Shown one piece after another: positions 27,801 through 40,006 of a stretch of 64,000 bases of DNA. The stretch lies in the NCBI GenBank assembly GCA_023079485.1, contig CM041092.1, forward strand, positions 6,324,627-6,388,626, in the 5' to 3' direction. The translations under genes were made by a program, and so were the position numbers. This DNA comes from Archilochus colubris. Taxonomy: Eukaryota; Chordata; Aves; Apodiformes; Trochilidae. Below the pieces are notes generated by a model that worked only from the letters and a program-made list of their open reading frames with translations, was not told the origin of the DNA and ran no database searches. How positions within the stretch are numbered: position 1 is the first letter of the stretch; each line of letters opens with the position of its first letter.

Positions 27801-28862
27801 ACATGTTCTCTCCCTGCACCCAAGAGAAATGCATTATCTGCCCAATAAACCTGGTTATCTATTGAAGAGACAAGCTGGAGTCCTGTGAGCCCCCTCCAAA
27901 TCAGGTTGGTTACATCCCCACAATCATATTACACAACACTCCTCGATTTATCTTTTTATTCAAAAGCAACCTTTGCAGAAGGCAAATGAAAAGAAGAAAT
28001 AGAAAGATTCCCTCACTGCTTCCAGCATCCTTCCACAAGAGGTAAACGTGTTCCAATAACAGTGGAAAACAAATGAGATTATTTCAAGACTGCAGGCATA
28101 AATTATGAATATAAAACAATAGAAAAAATGTCATTTCACACTGCCCCTTCCCACACGTGGTCAGGGAAGCAAAATACGTGAGTACACAGAGATGAATGGG
28201 ATAAAGCCAAATATCATTTTAAGTCTTGCCCTCAGCCAGTAACACTTGGCTTCTATGTGTGTGTATATATATTTATTTTATTTTTATTATTATTATTTTT
28301 AAGACTGTGCCCAGCAAACTCCCTGCTTTCTGGCCACATTTCTTAGCACCAAGACAATTAAAATTAAAGCACTCGTTCACTTTATAACACTGTAGCCCTG
28401 AAGTTCCCCATTTTTCAAAAAAAGCTTGCTCTGTAAAGCCTGAAACACACAACTCTCCAACGTTTGCTCCCACTATCATTTTTCAAAGCCTGCCTCTGGG
28501 TTTGTTTTGGGGGAGTTTATTTGTCTCTAATTCCTATGCTAAAGTGCCAAGAGGTACAATCAGAACAGGCACACACTGGTAGTATTGCAACTACTCTCCT
28601 GATTTCTTTGAAAAACAGCAGAAAGGCCAAAATGAGTAAAGAGTGTAGTTTTCCTCTTCATTAAACTTCTCCTCATCCATGCATAAACACCTAATTCTCC
28701 AACAAGAAATAAAGTCATGTGAGAAAGCAACCCAGATGGTATCTCACTTGCGATTTTATTTCTTTGTTATCAAAACAGCATTTTGCTCTGCAGCAGGTCA
28801 GCACCCAGCTTGGGAAGGGAGGTTATCCCCCTGCAAATCAGGGCTTCCAGCAGAAAAGTTGG
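24856..28862. other. Non-coding region, no recognisable gene
   Basis: No exon recognised. The plus frames at 25337-25842 and 26475-26774 (up to 99 codons) resemble no family. The area contains TAAT-type motifs near 27110-27150 (GCTTAATTAGGC). Confidence 0.5.
28255..28301. repeat. Compound TG/TA/TTA microsatellite
   Basis: TGTGTGTG passes into TATATATA, then TTTATTTTATTTTTATTATTATTATT. These are three adjoining short-unit repeats. Confidence 0.9.
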
Positions 28863-28930
28863 CATGGTGGTGTTGCCAGTTGGACTTGATGCTCTGAGAG
28901 GTCTTTTACAACCTTAATGATGCTCAGATG
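28863..28930 (+). mobile_element. CR1 LINE 3'-end relic
   Basis: The plus strand reads GGTGGTGTTG, AGTTGGACTTGATG, AGAGGTCTTTTACAACCTTA and ATGATGCTCAGATGACAGAA. This is the CR1 3' UTR and terminal repeat region in sense orientation, with substitutions. Only the last 70 or so bases remain. Confidence 0.75.
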
Positions 28931-30330
28931 ACAGAATGTCAGATAACCTTCTCCTCCCAAGCAATTCAAATCATCACCTTTGCTCCCCACACACACCAGG
29001 AAAAAACACCAGGGCAAGGTATCAAGTAAAAGGAGCTTTCCCAGGACAAATGAACCCTTCTGTAGGGCAGCTTCTAAATAGTGATCACAAGAAGAGGAGT
29101 TGGAGGAGGCATAAAAACCCTCCAGGGAATACCAGGACACACCACCCAGCCAGGGCACAGCAGGAGAAGTATTCAATTTTCCAGTTTTAAGGCATGAACC
29201 CCTCCTATGAGTCATCCCACTGTAAAAAAAAACACAGATAGAGATGGCTCCAAACTTAACAGAAATAATTTTATGAATGTCTTAAGCTGCAATTATTTCT
29301 TTTGAAATGTATTTGCTTTCAAACTGGTGATTTTGCTGCCCACAGACCTGTAAAGTTTTACAGATGAAGAGCAAAATCATGTTATGTTCAAACCTGCTAC
29401 TTCAGTTCTCACAACAATGGTAAGCAGAGCTAGGTATTTAAAGTGTATTCCCAGATTTAACAATGTATTCAGCAAGATATTACAATAGCCTCCCATTAGA
29501 TCCAATTCACTGACCCTTTAATTCAAGGCTGGCTGCACAAGACAATAATGAACACGAGGCTATGGAAAACACAGCACACCAAGTGATGCCACACTGAAAA
29601 ACACCTTCAATAAAAGTAGGGTTTTTTTCATTAACCTATTATTTCTTAAAATCCTTCTATCAGTTGCACTGACTGCACAACCACACAGCTTTTTTTTCCC
29701 CTATTTAAATATGAAAAATTTTGTGGAAAAGTTAAAGCATTATGTGTGGGTTGTGATTGTTTTCTGGTAATGTCAGCAACAATTGCCCTGCTAAGCATCT
29801 TCAGCTCAAGGAAACATTGACCCATTTGACTTGTACCATCTTGTTTGCAAAGCAACTAAAAACTAGCATAGAAACCACTCTACAAAAACATATTGTAAAA
29901 AACATTTGAGAATTTAGTCTTTTATGAGACAACTGGAGCTCAGTAATGTGTGGAATGGAAGCAACATTTCCCATGTTCATGGATCCCAGCCTTGTCACTA
30001 CTGAGATAAAGGGATTCCTGTGATTATGCTGAGCACCAGCCACCGTTTAAGATAAACCAATAAAGACCAATTAAGGCCACAACATATGACACATGGTTTA
30101 AATCCAACATTTCTTTGATGGCTGCACACAAACATACACGGTTAGTTCTGGCAATTAGCAGTTTTCATGCTTTGTTAAGATAACAAAAAAAATCCAGAGA
30201 GAGAAAGGTAATTCATGGAGAAAGGTCCCACTGTGGCCATTCCCAACCCAGATCATGCACAATGGCTCTCCTACAAAACCCATTGCTTCCCACTCAGGCA
30301 GGACTGAAGGGCAGGACATGCAGAAGAAAG

Positions 30331-30420
30331 GTCTGAGCAACCTGGTCTAGTGGAAAATACCTGGAACTGGGTATTTTTAATGTCCCTTCCAATCCAAACC
30401 ACTCCATACTTCTATGATCT
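30331..30420 (+). mobile_element. CR1 LINE 3'-end relic
   Basis: GTCTGAGCAACCTGGTCTAG is followed by CTGGAACTGGG, TGTCCCTTCCAATCCAAACC and CTTCTATGATCT, the CR1 3' UTR in sense orientation ending in an altered ATTCTATG-type repeat. There is an internal deletion between the GTCTAGTGG and TGGAAC words relative to intact copies. Confidence 0.85.
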
Positions 30421-32330
30421 CCTTCTTCCTTGTGCTGGAGATGTGGGAGAGAGCAAATCCCACTGCAGTGTGGGATCCAGGGACACTGTTTTAAGCAAAG
30501 TATCAGCCAGCACATTTCAAAATGAGGCTGCAGAACTACCACCAGTTCCTGGTAACTACCTCAACTACCCAAGCTTAGCTCTTAGAGTTCATGGTACTAC
30601 CCAATGTCTTGCTAAAATTGTACCTCTGCCTCTATGTTGCCTGCTTGCCTAAGATTAAACATGTCAGTGCAGGTTCCCTCCCCTAAGTTTTTGCTGTAGT
30701 AACCAAAAGTTAAAGGCAATGAAATTCCTTGCACTCAGATCCATATTTAAATCATGGGAGAGCAATTTCTCCTCTCTCTCAAGGATCAGTCATTAACCTC
30801 CTCCCCAACAGTTCAGCATTTGCTCAGCATGGCTACTATATAAGATGTTAACAGTCATGGTAGCTTTGCATGAAAGGTTAATCACTTTGATTCTTTTTTT
30901 TTTCAAAGGAGAGAGAAAAATCTACTGGGCTATTCCTTGCATCCCTTTAAAAGAGAGATTGCTGAGGAGAATCTTTGATTAATCACCTGGAAGAATGAAA
31001 AAGCAGGGAATTTTGCATTATTAATGAAAATCAAGGCAATTAGGTAAGCAATAGCTTCCTTTCATTGCATAATACAGTTAAAGTTGCTTATAAGGCTTCC
31101 TGGCAGACCACATTTCCAGCCAAATTAAAGCAGCTTTGCCAGTCAGGAATAATCTTGCCTTGTTCACATGGGAGCTGCTGGGTTCATCCATGACTGGCAT
31201 TAAAACTGAACTGGATTATTTCATCCTGAAGCTTTTTTAATGTTCTGCCTGATTCTGAAGGTTATCTTTCCCATATATATTTTACATCAAAAATACTAAG
31301 AGATATTTTTGCAGCTTCATATTAAAAATATTCAGCTGAGTGACAGAATATTAATCCAAGTCCCAGATCTGAATGAAACCAAGAAGAGGTGATTTCAATG
31401 CAGGCATACCTCATCCTAAGTAAACCTCCACCTTCATCCTTACCAGCTATCTGGTGAACTACCAGAAATTCCACTGTGAACATGAAAAAAATATTGAATA
31501 ACTTCACTCAAGCCCAGAATATTTCATTAAGCTGTCTCAGTTGCAAGAGTTTTCTGATTAAAAAAAAAAATATATTTTGCATAAGGATGCTATAAAAGGT
31601 TCTAGACATTCAAATGATGGAATCTGTCCCTATGGATGTACACATGCAATTCAAAAACCTGCAGAAAAGATACATGAACCATCTGTTGGATATTCAGGGG
31701 GAAAACTCTAACTCTGCAATACAAATTACCTTTACAAAACGATCTCTCAACACAGTATTACGAAAATAAATCTCAGTCTTGGATAACCTTTACCCCTTGG
31801 CAGACTTCAGAAGTTCCCTCTATGAAGACTGAGCTCAAGTTTTCATTCCATGTCATGACTGAAGCCTTTCCTTTTCTCCAGCCTGCACACAACACTTCAC
31901 TGACTGCTCCTGGGTCTGCTCTATATGCCCCATCCAGGGTTGTTCATTGTATCTGCAGGAACTTGGATATTTTCAGAGAGATTTATAATGCACAAACTGA
32001 TAATATGAAAGGAAAGGCAATATCTGAGCATGCACACTCAGGACATGAAATCCACTTGGTCTTTAAGAAACAGCATTGTATGGAGCTCTCATTGACACAT
32101 TTCACTCAAAAATGACCAACAAATGGAATAATAAAACTATTAAATGTCAGGCTGTGGTGCACTGACTGAATTTATAGTATGCCAGCACATTTTCCAAGGA
32201 AGTCAAGTTTTAGTAAGCCTTGCTAATTTTTACACTAATTCACAACTTTTAAAAGTTACAGCTTTATGCCAACTTAATGAAATTAGGAGTTCTTCAGGCA
32301 TTTCATTAATTCAATCACAAAACTTACTAC

Positions 32331-32350
32331 AACAGTACTAAACAGTACTA
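32331..32350. repeat. Tandem 10-mer duplication
   Basis: AACAGTACTA occurs twice in direct succession. A partial third copy (AAGTACTAAACA) lies about 10 bases further on. Confidence 0.85.
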
Positions 32351-35300
32351 TTACAAAAGTACTAAACAACAGTTCCACTTAAAACAGGGGAAAAAAAAAA
32401 ACTAACTAATGTGTTCAGGGAACATAGCAAAGGAAGAACTAACTGCATCACTCAGGTACTCAGCTCAGCCCCCCCCAGAAAGATGTGATAGAAATTTAAT
32501 CTACAAGTGTACAAAAGATCTCTGCTCTGTATGTCTCCTCATACACCACCACTAACTTCAGATATCCAGTAACAAACCAAGTCCAGAGTTGTCAGGACCA
32601 TAGTGTGGAACAGAAACACAGAAGAAGAGATCATGGGGCCAGACACCCAAATGATCCAACAACCTGTGCTGTGGAAGAAAGCCAAAAATCTCAGCTTTCT
32701 TTCACCAGGCTGAAGGAGTTTAAAATTCATCCTTAAAATTCATAATCTGATGAACCCAAGCACAGGGGCACCAGCACAGGCTTTAATGCACTATTGGCAA
32801 CAGAAAAAAAGCCCATAAAAATCCATGGAATCAAGTTAGATACTACAGAGTACAATTCCATTGGATATAACACTAGAGACAGACTCCAGGTACATAATCC
32901 CTCAGACTAGATGCTGTTCCAGAACTCCCCTCATTTGTGGTTGAAATCATCTCTAAATTTTCAGGCTAAAATTATTTTGGACTAAATAATCAGTGTGTGC
33001 CCGTGTCATCTGATATCAAATTCATCTTGAGGCCTAAAGCTGATCTTCCCTTCTCCTTATAATTTATTTTACACAGAAAAGAGAGGATAAGTGAATGGTG
33101 CAGTCACCTCTCAGTGATGACTGGAATAACACATTGCACACAGAGTTCCCAACACAGACTTTCCTCAAAGTGTCTTAGTAACGATTGCTGAGGTTCATAA
33201 TTAAATTCTTGTCCCTATGTTATGGACTGGAGTCCATTACTGAGACACAAATTTAAGCAAATTATCCAATAAAACAACCCAATCCCCAGGATGTTGCACC
33301 ACGAGATAATGCAACACTGCTTCATACCACACACACATTTTTGTTTCTTCTGAGACCTTACAAGACCCTAGATGACTTCACAGGGGACTCCAATATTTCC
33401 ACATCTAAAGCTCTGCCTTCACATCCTTTGTGATTTAGTTATCTATTTCTAAACAACAGATTTGTAGTGTTCAAAACAGACAAGTAGAAAATGCCAGATT
33501 TATGCTCTTTCCACACCAGCCATCCTGTGAACACAAGTGTGCATGTCACCTGCCACTTCCCTTCTGTCTTTACATTTTTCTCCTCAAAGTACAAGGACTG
33601 TTTTCCACATTGTAAAAGAGCAGCTTCACTTTTTCTTAGTAACCATCTGCTTCAGAGCAGTCTGTAAAATTACATCGTGCCCCTCATACACCACTGCACC
33701 TACACAAAGGAATCCCTAATCAAGTTCCACCCTCCTTCCAGATGCAGAAAATCAAAAGCAATGATCCAGAGCCCAAGACCTTAGATGAGAATTCTTCATT
33801 GCATCTGGACTCTCAAGAGCTATTCAACTAAAGTTTCAAGAGTCCCCCTCTACTGAATTTGCAATCAGCTGTAATAATCACGATGCATCACTGAACTTCA
33901 TCACAGCCACTTTCTACCCATGTTCCTACTGTAATAAGAGATTAATTCCACCATATTGATGGGACTCTCCACCATACAAGGCTTTCACATTACAGATTGA
34001 AGTGAGTACCTGAGGAGTACCTGAACTTTCACTAGCTTCTGTAAAGTAAAACTCCAAGAAGTTTCTGGAGGCAACATTTTTTTAATTCTAAACCAATAAT
34101 CCTACAGACTGGGGAAGAGAGGAGGGAGGCAGTAACATTATCTGTAGGGGGAAAAAAAAAAAAAAAGTAATATTATCTAGTATTAATTGCAAATTTCTTT
34201 TTCCCACATGTATCTTAATAATTTATGTGTCTCTAAATGAAAAAAGAGGCTGCAGACCGCTTCGCAATTTTAGTAATTTCTGGATCCTTTAGTTTAAAGG
34301 CAAAAAACTCCCAAACCACTTGGTTTTTGCCATTCCCATTCCATGCAACACTCCCAGGTTTGGCAGTTTCCCCACCACAATGAGAGGCTGGTCTGCAACC
34401 AGAACATCCTGGGCACAACCTGAACTACCAATTAACTGCCAAGAATTTTGAAGATCTCTCTTCAGCTCAGGATCAATTATCTTCTCTGAATTCAACCTTC
34501 AGAACTCCAAAGAAGACATTAATTTTAACATGAAAGATACGTCAAATAACATTAGTGAATCCATCATCATCAGTGAGCAACGTATTCCTCTCATTCAATG
34601 TCAGGTTGTTTTGAGGTAAGGATCCCTGTTGGAGGTTATAGGGATGGAGCTGTGACAGAGTAATAAAAGATTTGATTAAGAAACACTTAAAGGTAGCTCT
34701 AGGTCCTAATGTGGCTGCTCTTCCTCAGCAGGAGCCCCTGGGGAGACAAAAGTGAGCCAGAAGAAACCACAGAAGTAGCAGGCTCTCCTTTAAAGCCCCA
34801 GGAGATGGATGTGCCCTGACATGAATCTTCTGCAAGTCTCCAGTGCAGTGGTCACCAAAGACACCATCACCTTAAGATACTGGGCCCCAGCTCCCTTATG
34901 CTCTTCTCAGGTACACTCTCTGTTGCTTTCTTGCTTGCTTTTTTTTTTCCTACTGCTTCCTACACTCTTTCAAACAAGAATGGTCTTGAAGTAATTATCT
35001 GTAGAAACAAACAGCTTAAATCTGATCAAGCACTCTGGAGTAAACTCAGAGGCACCAACCTCATTGCCCTGGGTGGGCACAGGGTGATGGGACATGGGAC
35101 AGGAGTCAGTGCTGTCAGTTCCTCTGACCTCTCATACTGTTTCAGCAACAAAGTAGTGTTTGATTTGTTTATTTTCAGGTTGTTTGTTTGTTTGGGTTGG
35201 GGTTTTTATGGCTGGCTGGGCTATTTGGTTCTCTTTACTTTTGTTTACAAGTATGAACTAAAAAACTTACTTATAATTGCAGCTTAATGGCTTTGAAAAG

Positions 35301-36218
35301 AATGAAGAAGTTACTGCCTTATAAGCCAGCATTTTGTTTATCCTGGTATTCGATTAACCTTTTCTTCCCTTTTTGCCTCTTAACATGCTGAAACTACAGA
35401 AAGAAAAACATTGACTTTAATAAGTGTTAACATTTACACAGGGATTTCTGGCTTCTGCCTAGGACCATCTGCCTTACTGGATTTGCAGACCAATCTTCTA
35501 CACTGCTGAGTAGCTCTCATTTTCTTCTATATAATCAAAGAACATTATTTGATCTCCAAAGTCCTATCATACAACCATTGCTTCATCTATTAAAGAAGAC
35601 AAGGCCAAACAAATACTCCCAACACTTGGTGGAGAGGTTTCCAATAATCCTGAGCTCCCCAAGGAACTATTCTAGGCACAGCTCACTAATGCATTGAGTC
35701 TCCCACACTGACAACTCTCTTCAGATGAGGCTCCAAAGTTTCAATTTCAATGTCACGTGGATTTTTAAGTTCTGTTTACTACCTCAAAAGGGTCATCTAA
35801 AAGATTTAACAACTTGCTTCAAAACCAGGTTGTTTCCACTTGGTGTTAAGCAGACTAACATCTACACCTACAACATGATGTGTGATTCCTGTTGCCAAGT
35901 GCAACTGCTTCTGCAGAGCTGAAACTTCATTCCTGTAAATACATCATACATTATTTAATAGTATATATTGATATCAAAGCACTATATATAGTATCCTTAT
36001 AAATATATTATTAACTTGCTGCTTTACAAGTGCTGGCTTCAGTTTATTCTCATCTCTCCAGCACTGCAGTGGTCAAGCTCTGAGTTGTACCAAGAAGACA
36101 GCAGAAAGGAGAAGGGGGAGCAGAAACCTCACCAGGCACATGCTGGAGTCAACCACTCGACTCCTATGCAGATGTCAGCAAGTCTCTGTGGAAGAGTAAG
36201 AATTTACAAGATCAGGCC

Positions 36219-36236
36219 TTTTTTTTTTTTTTTTTT
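36219..36236. repeat. T18 homopolymer
   Basis: Eighteen consecutive T in unremarkable sequence. Confidence 0.95.
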
Positions 36237-37706
36237 GCATCCAAAACAATAGTAAAGCAGAATAAATGATGGCAAATTAAACTAAACACACTAACAATTT
36301 GTATCCATTAAGCAGAATATGTAAATTCAATCATATACAATGTTATCACAACTCATTTGTTTTTGCTTCTTTAAATATTCAGGTTTTAATGGAATAATTA
36401 CTAAAAAATTTGGCATATATACAGGCATGTATTTAGAGAAGCTAAAGATGAATCAAAACAACCTTTTTAGACTAATCTTCAGCTTGCCATAGTTGTCACT
36501 TACATCCATCTGCAAGAGCTGAGGATGGATGTGCCACATCAGCTCCAAGAGCAAAGCTCCTTCAGGGAGCACGGGCTCAGCAAGTCAGTCACTTGTGACA
36601 CCAGCAGCAAAGCCATCACAGAACACTTGCAATTACTTCTCAGCAAATACAGAATATTGAGACATAAAAGAGTTAGAGACACTCTGTTGAACACCACGCA
36701 CTGAGGGCAGCCTCCCCTGCAGGATCCTGAGCTGCTTGCTACCCAGAGCATCCCTCGCTGCATTGGAATTGCTCCAAGTACATTCCACAGATCAGACAGA
36801 ATATTTTTTTTTCCCTTTTTCTTCTAATCAGAAAACCAAAAATATTTCCTTGTTGTTTTCTGTGAGAACAGAATTTCAGAGTCGTTCTGATAAGAAAAAA
36901 ATAATGCAGCACACTGTCAGAAAATGCATTTCTTTGATATCCTTACTTGCCCACTCTATGATGCTGGGTGCATTTCTGAAGATGGAATTACTACTGGAAA
37001 AAAAAACCTTTCAAAACTAGTCAGATGAAACACCTTTCTAATAGAGAAACATTTCCTTCTTTTCCCTTATAGCAACAAAAATTCAGACCATCCTAACTGG
37101 GGCAATTTCAAATTAAGTGGGAGAATACCACAGCTGAAGACCCACAGACAGAAAGAGGAAGGGGAAAAAAAGAGGATAAAAGTCCACTTCTCCTTTGCTC
37201 TGATTTGATATCAGTCATGCTCCTAGTTTCACCTGCCTCTGGAAAACAGATCTGATTTGTTATTACTTACAAAGCACAGTTAATCTTGAAACAGTATAAA
37301 ACTCTGAACTTTGTTGTATCTTAAAAAGGTGGATGTTTCTTAGGGGATTTTTCATCTCTTCACAAATAAGTTAAAAGCTTTGCACCTTCATTCTAACAGC
37401 ACCTTCTCCTTCACTGAGATCACGGAGAGGTTACATAAAATACACATAAGCTAACTCAGTAATCCACAGAGGCACCACTACACATGCATAGCTCTCCTTT
37501 TCCCAGGAATGATGTGAGAGAGCAACTCTTCTAGAGCACGAGGCACAGAAATCAAAGCTGCACATCAGAGGACTCTGTCACTCCCAGGTGCTTTTTAATA
37601 CAATCGTACAGAGCTCAGTCCCATCATGATGCACTCGTTCTTTGCTACTCAGCACTGCAGTGTTTCCAACCTGTGGGCTGAGGCACAGACAGGACATGGC
37701 CTGGGA

Positions 37707-37730
37707 TGAAGGTATCTTTTGATACCTTCA
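37707..37730. repeat. Perfect 10 bp hairpin, TTTT loop
   Basis: TGAAGGTATC, then TTTT, then GATACCTTCA: ten paired bases with a four-base loop. Pairing stops at both outer ends. About one such structure is expected by chance in a window this size, so no function is claimed. Confidence 0.8.
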
Positions 37731-38002
37731 AAAGAAAAATCAATATTCTATTAAACTTTTGAAGAGATCTTACAGGTCCATTTGGTCGTATTTTCAATTA
37801 TCCTGCAGAGGTATCAGAGGCCTTTGCAAACAGACCACTTTTATTTTTTTTTAACCCTCCATTAGCACATTTACCTCCACCTGAGAGCCCCACCAGGGCA
37901 CAGAGGTTTCCATCTCCAAGTACTTCCAGATACTTAGGGAAGATAAATAAGGCTGAGTACGGTGTTGGATACCAGGTCCTTAAAGAACTCAAAATACAAG
38001 AG

Positions 38003-38020
38003 AAAAAAAAAAAAAAAAAA
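38003..38020. repeat. A18 homopolymer
   Basis: Eighteen consecutive A followed by a purine-rich GACAAAAGAGAC segment. Confidence 0.95.
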
Positions 38021-39992
38021 GACAAAAGAGACAAACACTCAAGCATAACAAATATTCCTACATTGCAAATGTAGAATTATTTGCCCATGCCCACACTGCA
38101 AACCAGTCACACCAGCCTTGGCTCCAGAACTCACAAGCCCCTGTTTATCTTTGCTCAACTATTTTCAACCGCACTCAGTTCTCAATTAGAAAAGATTTCC
38201 TTCAAGTGCTGCAAAACTGAATCAATCCCTGATTGACCACTAAGAAGTTACTGATTTAAAGTGTGACCTGAAGTGACAGCCCTGGCTAGAGGAGAGGATC
38301 AGTAGATCAAAGATTAAGCTCTGCTTCAACGGAAACAACTGACCAGATACTTTCCACCAATGAGCAGCTCTTTTAAAAGCTCAGTCTGTGATGGTGTGAA
38401 TTACTCAAGAAAAGAAAAAAAAAATTCAAAATCTGGAATATCAAAATAATAATAATACTAAAAGTGGGAAGCAGACTCTATTCAAGCTTTTTCATTTTTG
38501 CTTAAATTCTTCCAAGGCACATTGATTTTCAGACTTCAGATTGTTACTAGAGAACAGGAAGGTATCTGAAATAGTGCACTTTTAGACAGTGGGACATTTA
38601 TTTAAAGGTAAATACAAGACCACTGGCTTTCCTATTTCTTTGAAAACCAACAAGAAACCTCACACTGACTTTAGTGGGTTTCAACATTTTCCTATTTTTC
38701 TTTCCTCTTTTGCCTGAATTAATAAAAAGCTGGAATAAGGGGGAAAGGGTGCAGAGACAGAATTTAGGAGAGGAGCTATCAGCTCAGTGAAGGGCTTTCA
38801 TTTCAGGTTGTATTTCACATGCATTTGTCTTACTGAACCCAGAATTTAACAGAATAAACAGAATTTTTCATTAGAATAAAATTCAAGAAAATTCCACCTG
38901 AAGAAGTCACACTGATGGCAAAGCAAGCAAGCAATGAAAAGTATTCAGAATATAAAAGCCAGTAATGATTATTTTTCATTTCAGTAGGGTAAGCACACAT
39001 CTTATAAACATTTACAAACCTGCTATCCAATGACTGGAGATTATTATTTAGTTTCTGCTTTCCCAGAATGTTTTAAAGTTTTTAAGAACACAAAGTAAGG
39101 TTTCACTCATTGCTCTAAGTTATTACCTAGAAGGGAAAGTGAAGTCTGCTTTCTATAATTCCTTCTCTTGATCTCATAAACATGGCTTTACTACAAGAAA
39201 TTTGACTTTAATTTTGCATTAGAAAATACCTTTCTCTATTTCTCTCTGTACAGAGGTATTTGTACAGTTTTATACATGGCCAAATCAAAAATAGTGCTGT
39301 CACAGCAAAAATAAAAAATTCATAATGAACTACAAAGACCCATTGTGGCACTCAGTGTTTAAACCCAGAAGGATTTTTTTCATTTATTAACACTCTGTCC
39401 TTGTTCAACAGCATACTAATGAAGTTAATCTGAAGGCTAAATTTCAATTATGAACCACAGAACTACATCTCTGCTCCCTGATTGCTCAGATTACCTGAAT
39501 CAAGCCTCCTCCTACACAAAGTATGATGGCTGACTGTAGATAAAAGTCCCTGAAACATTACAAATATTCAGTCCAGCAGGTAAAATCTGACAAACACCTG
39601 TTTTCACATCCATTTGATAACTGTGTGGCAAAGTAATGATTTCTAATAACCTGACAGTCTGCTCGTTCACTCAAAATATGCTGCACAGGTCTGAACAATA
39701 AAAGGAACAGCAAATGTTTCAATTGCTCAGGCTTGCAGCCAAGACAAAGTTTTCAGCCAGAGTGAAAAAAGTGTTTCCCATTTGCTAGAATAATTTAGGA
39801 GAAAATGTTTTGCCCTGGAGTGCCTACAATGCATTTGTTCTGGAACAAAACCTGAGGAAACCACCAAAGGAAAACCAAGATCAGCACCAGGCCATGCATC
39901 ACTTGGCAATTAATATGCACGACTACAGCCTGAGATGTGGTGCTCCATGATGTGTCAAGGCAGCTCAAACAAGGACCTGAAGCAACAGAATT

Positions 39993-40006
39993 GGGGGGGG
40001 GGGGGG
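39993..40006 (+). repeat. G14 homopolymer
   Basis: Fourteen consecutive G, followed by an A-rich stretch. G runs of this length are rare in avian non-coding DNA, prone to length change and sequencing error, and can form G-quadruplexes. Confidence 0.95.
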
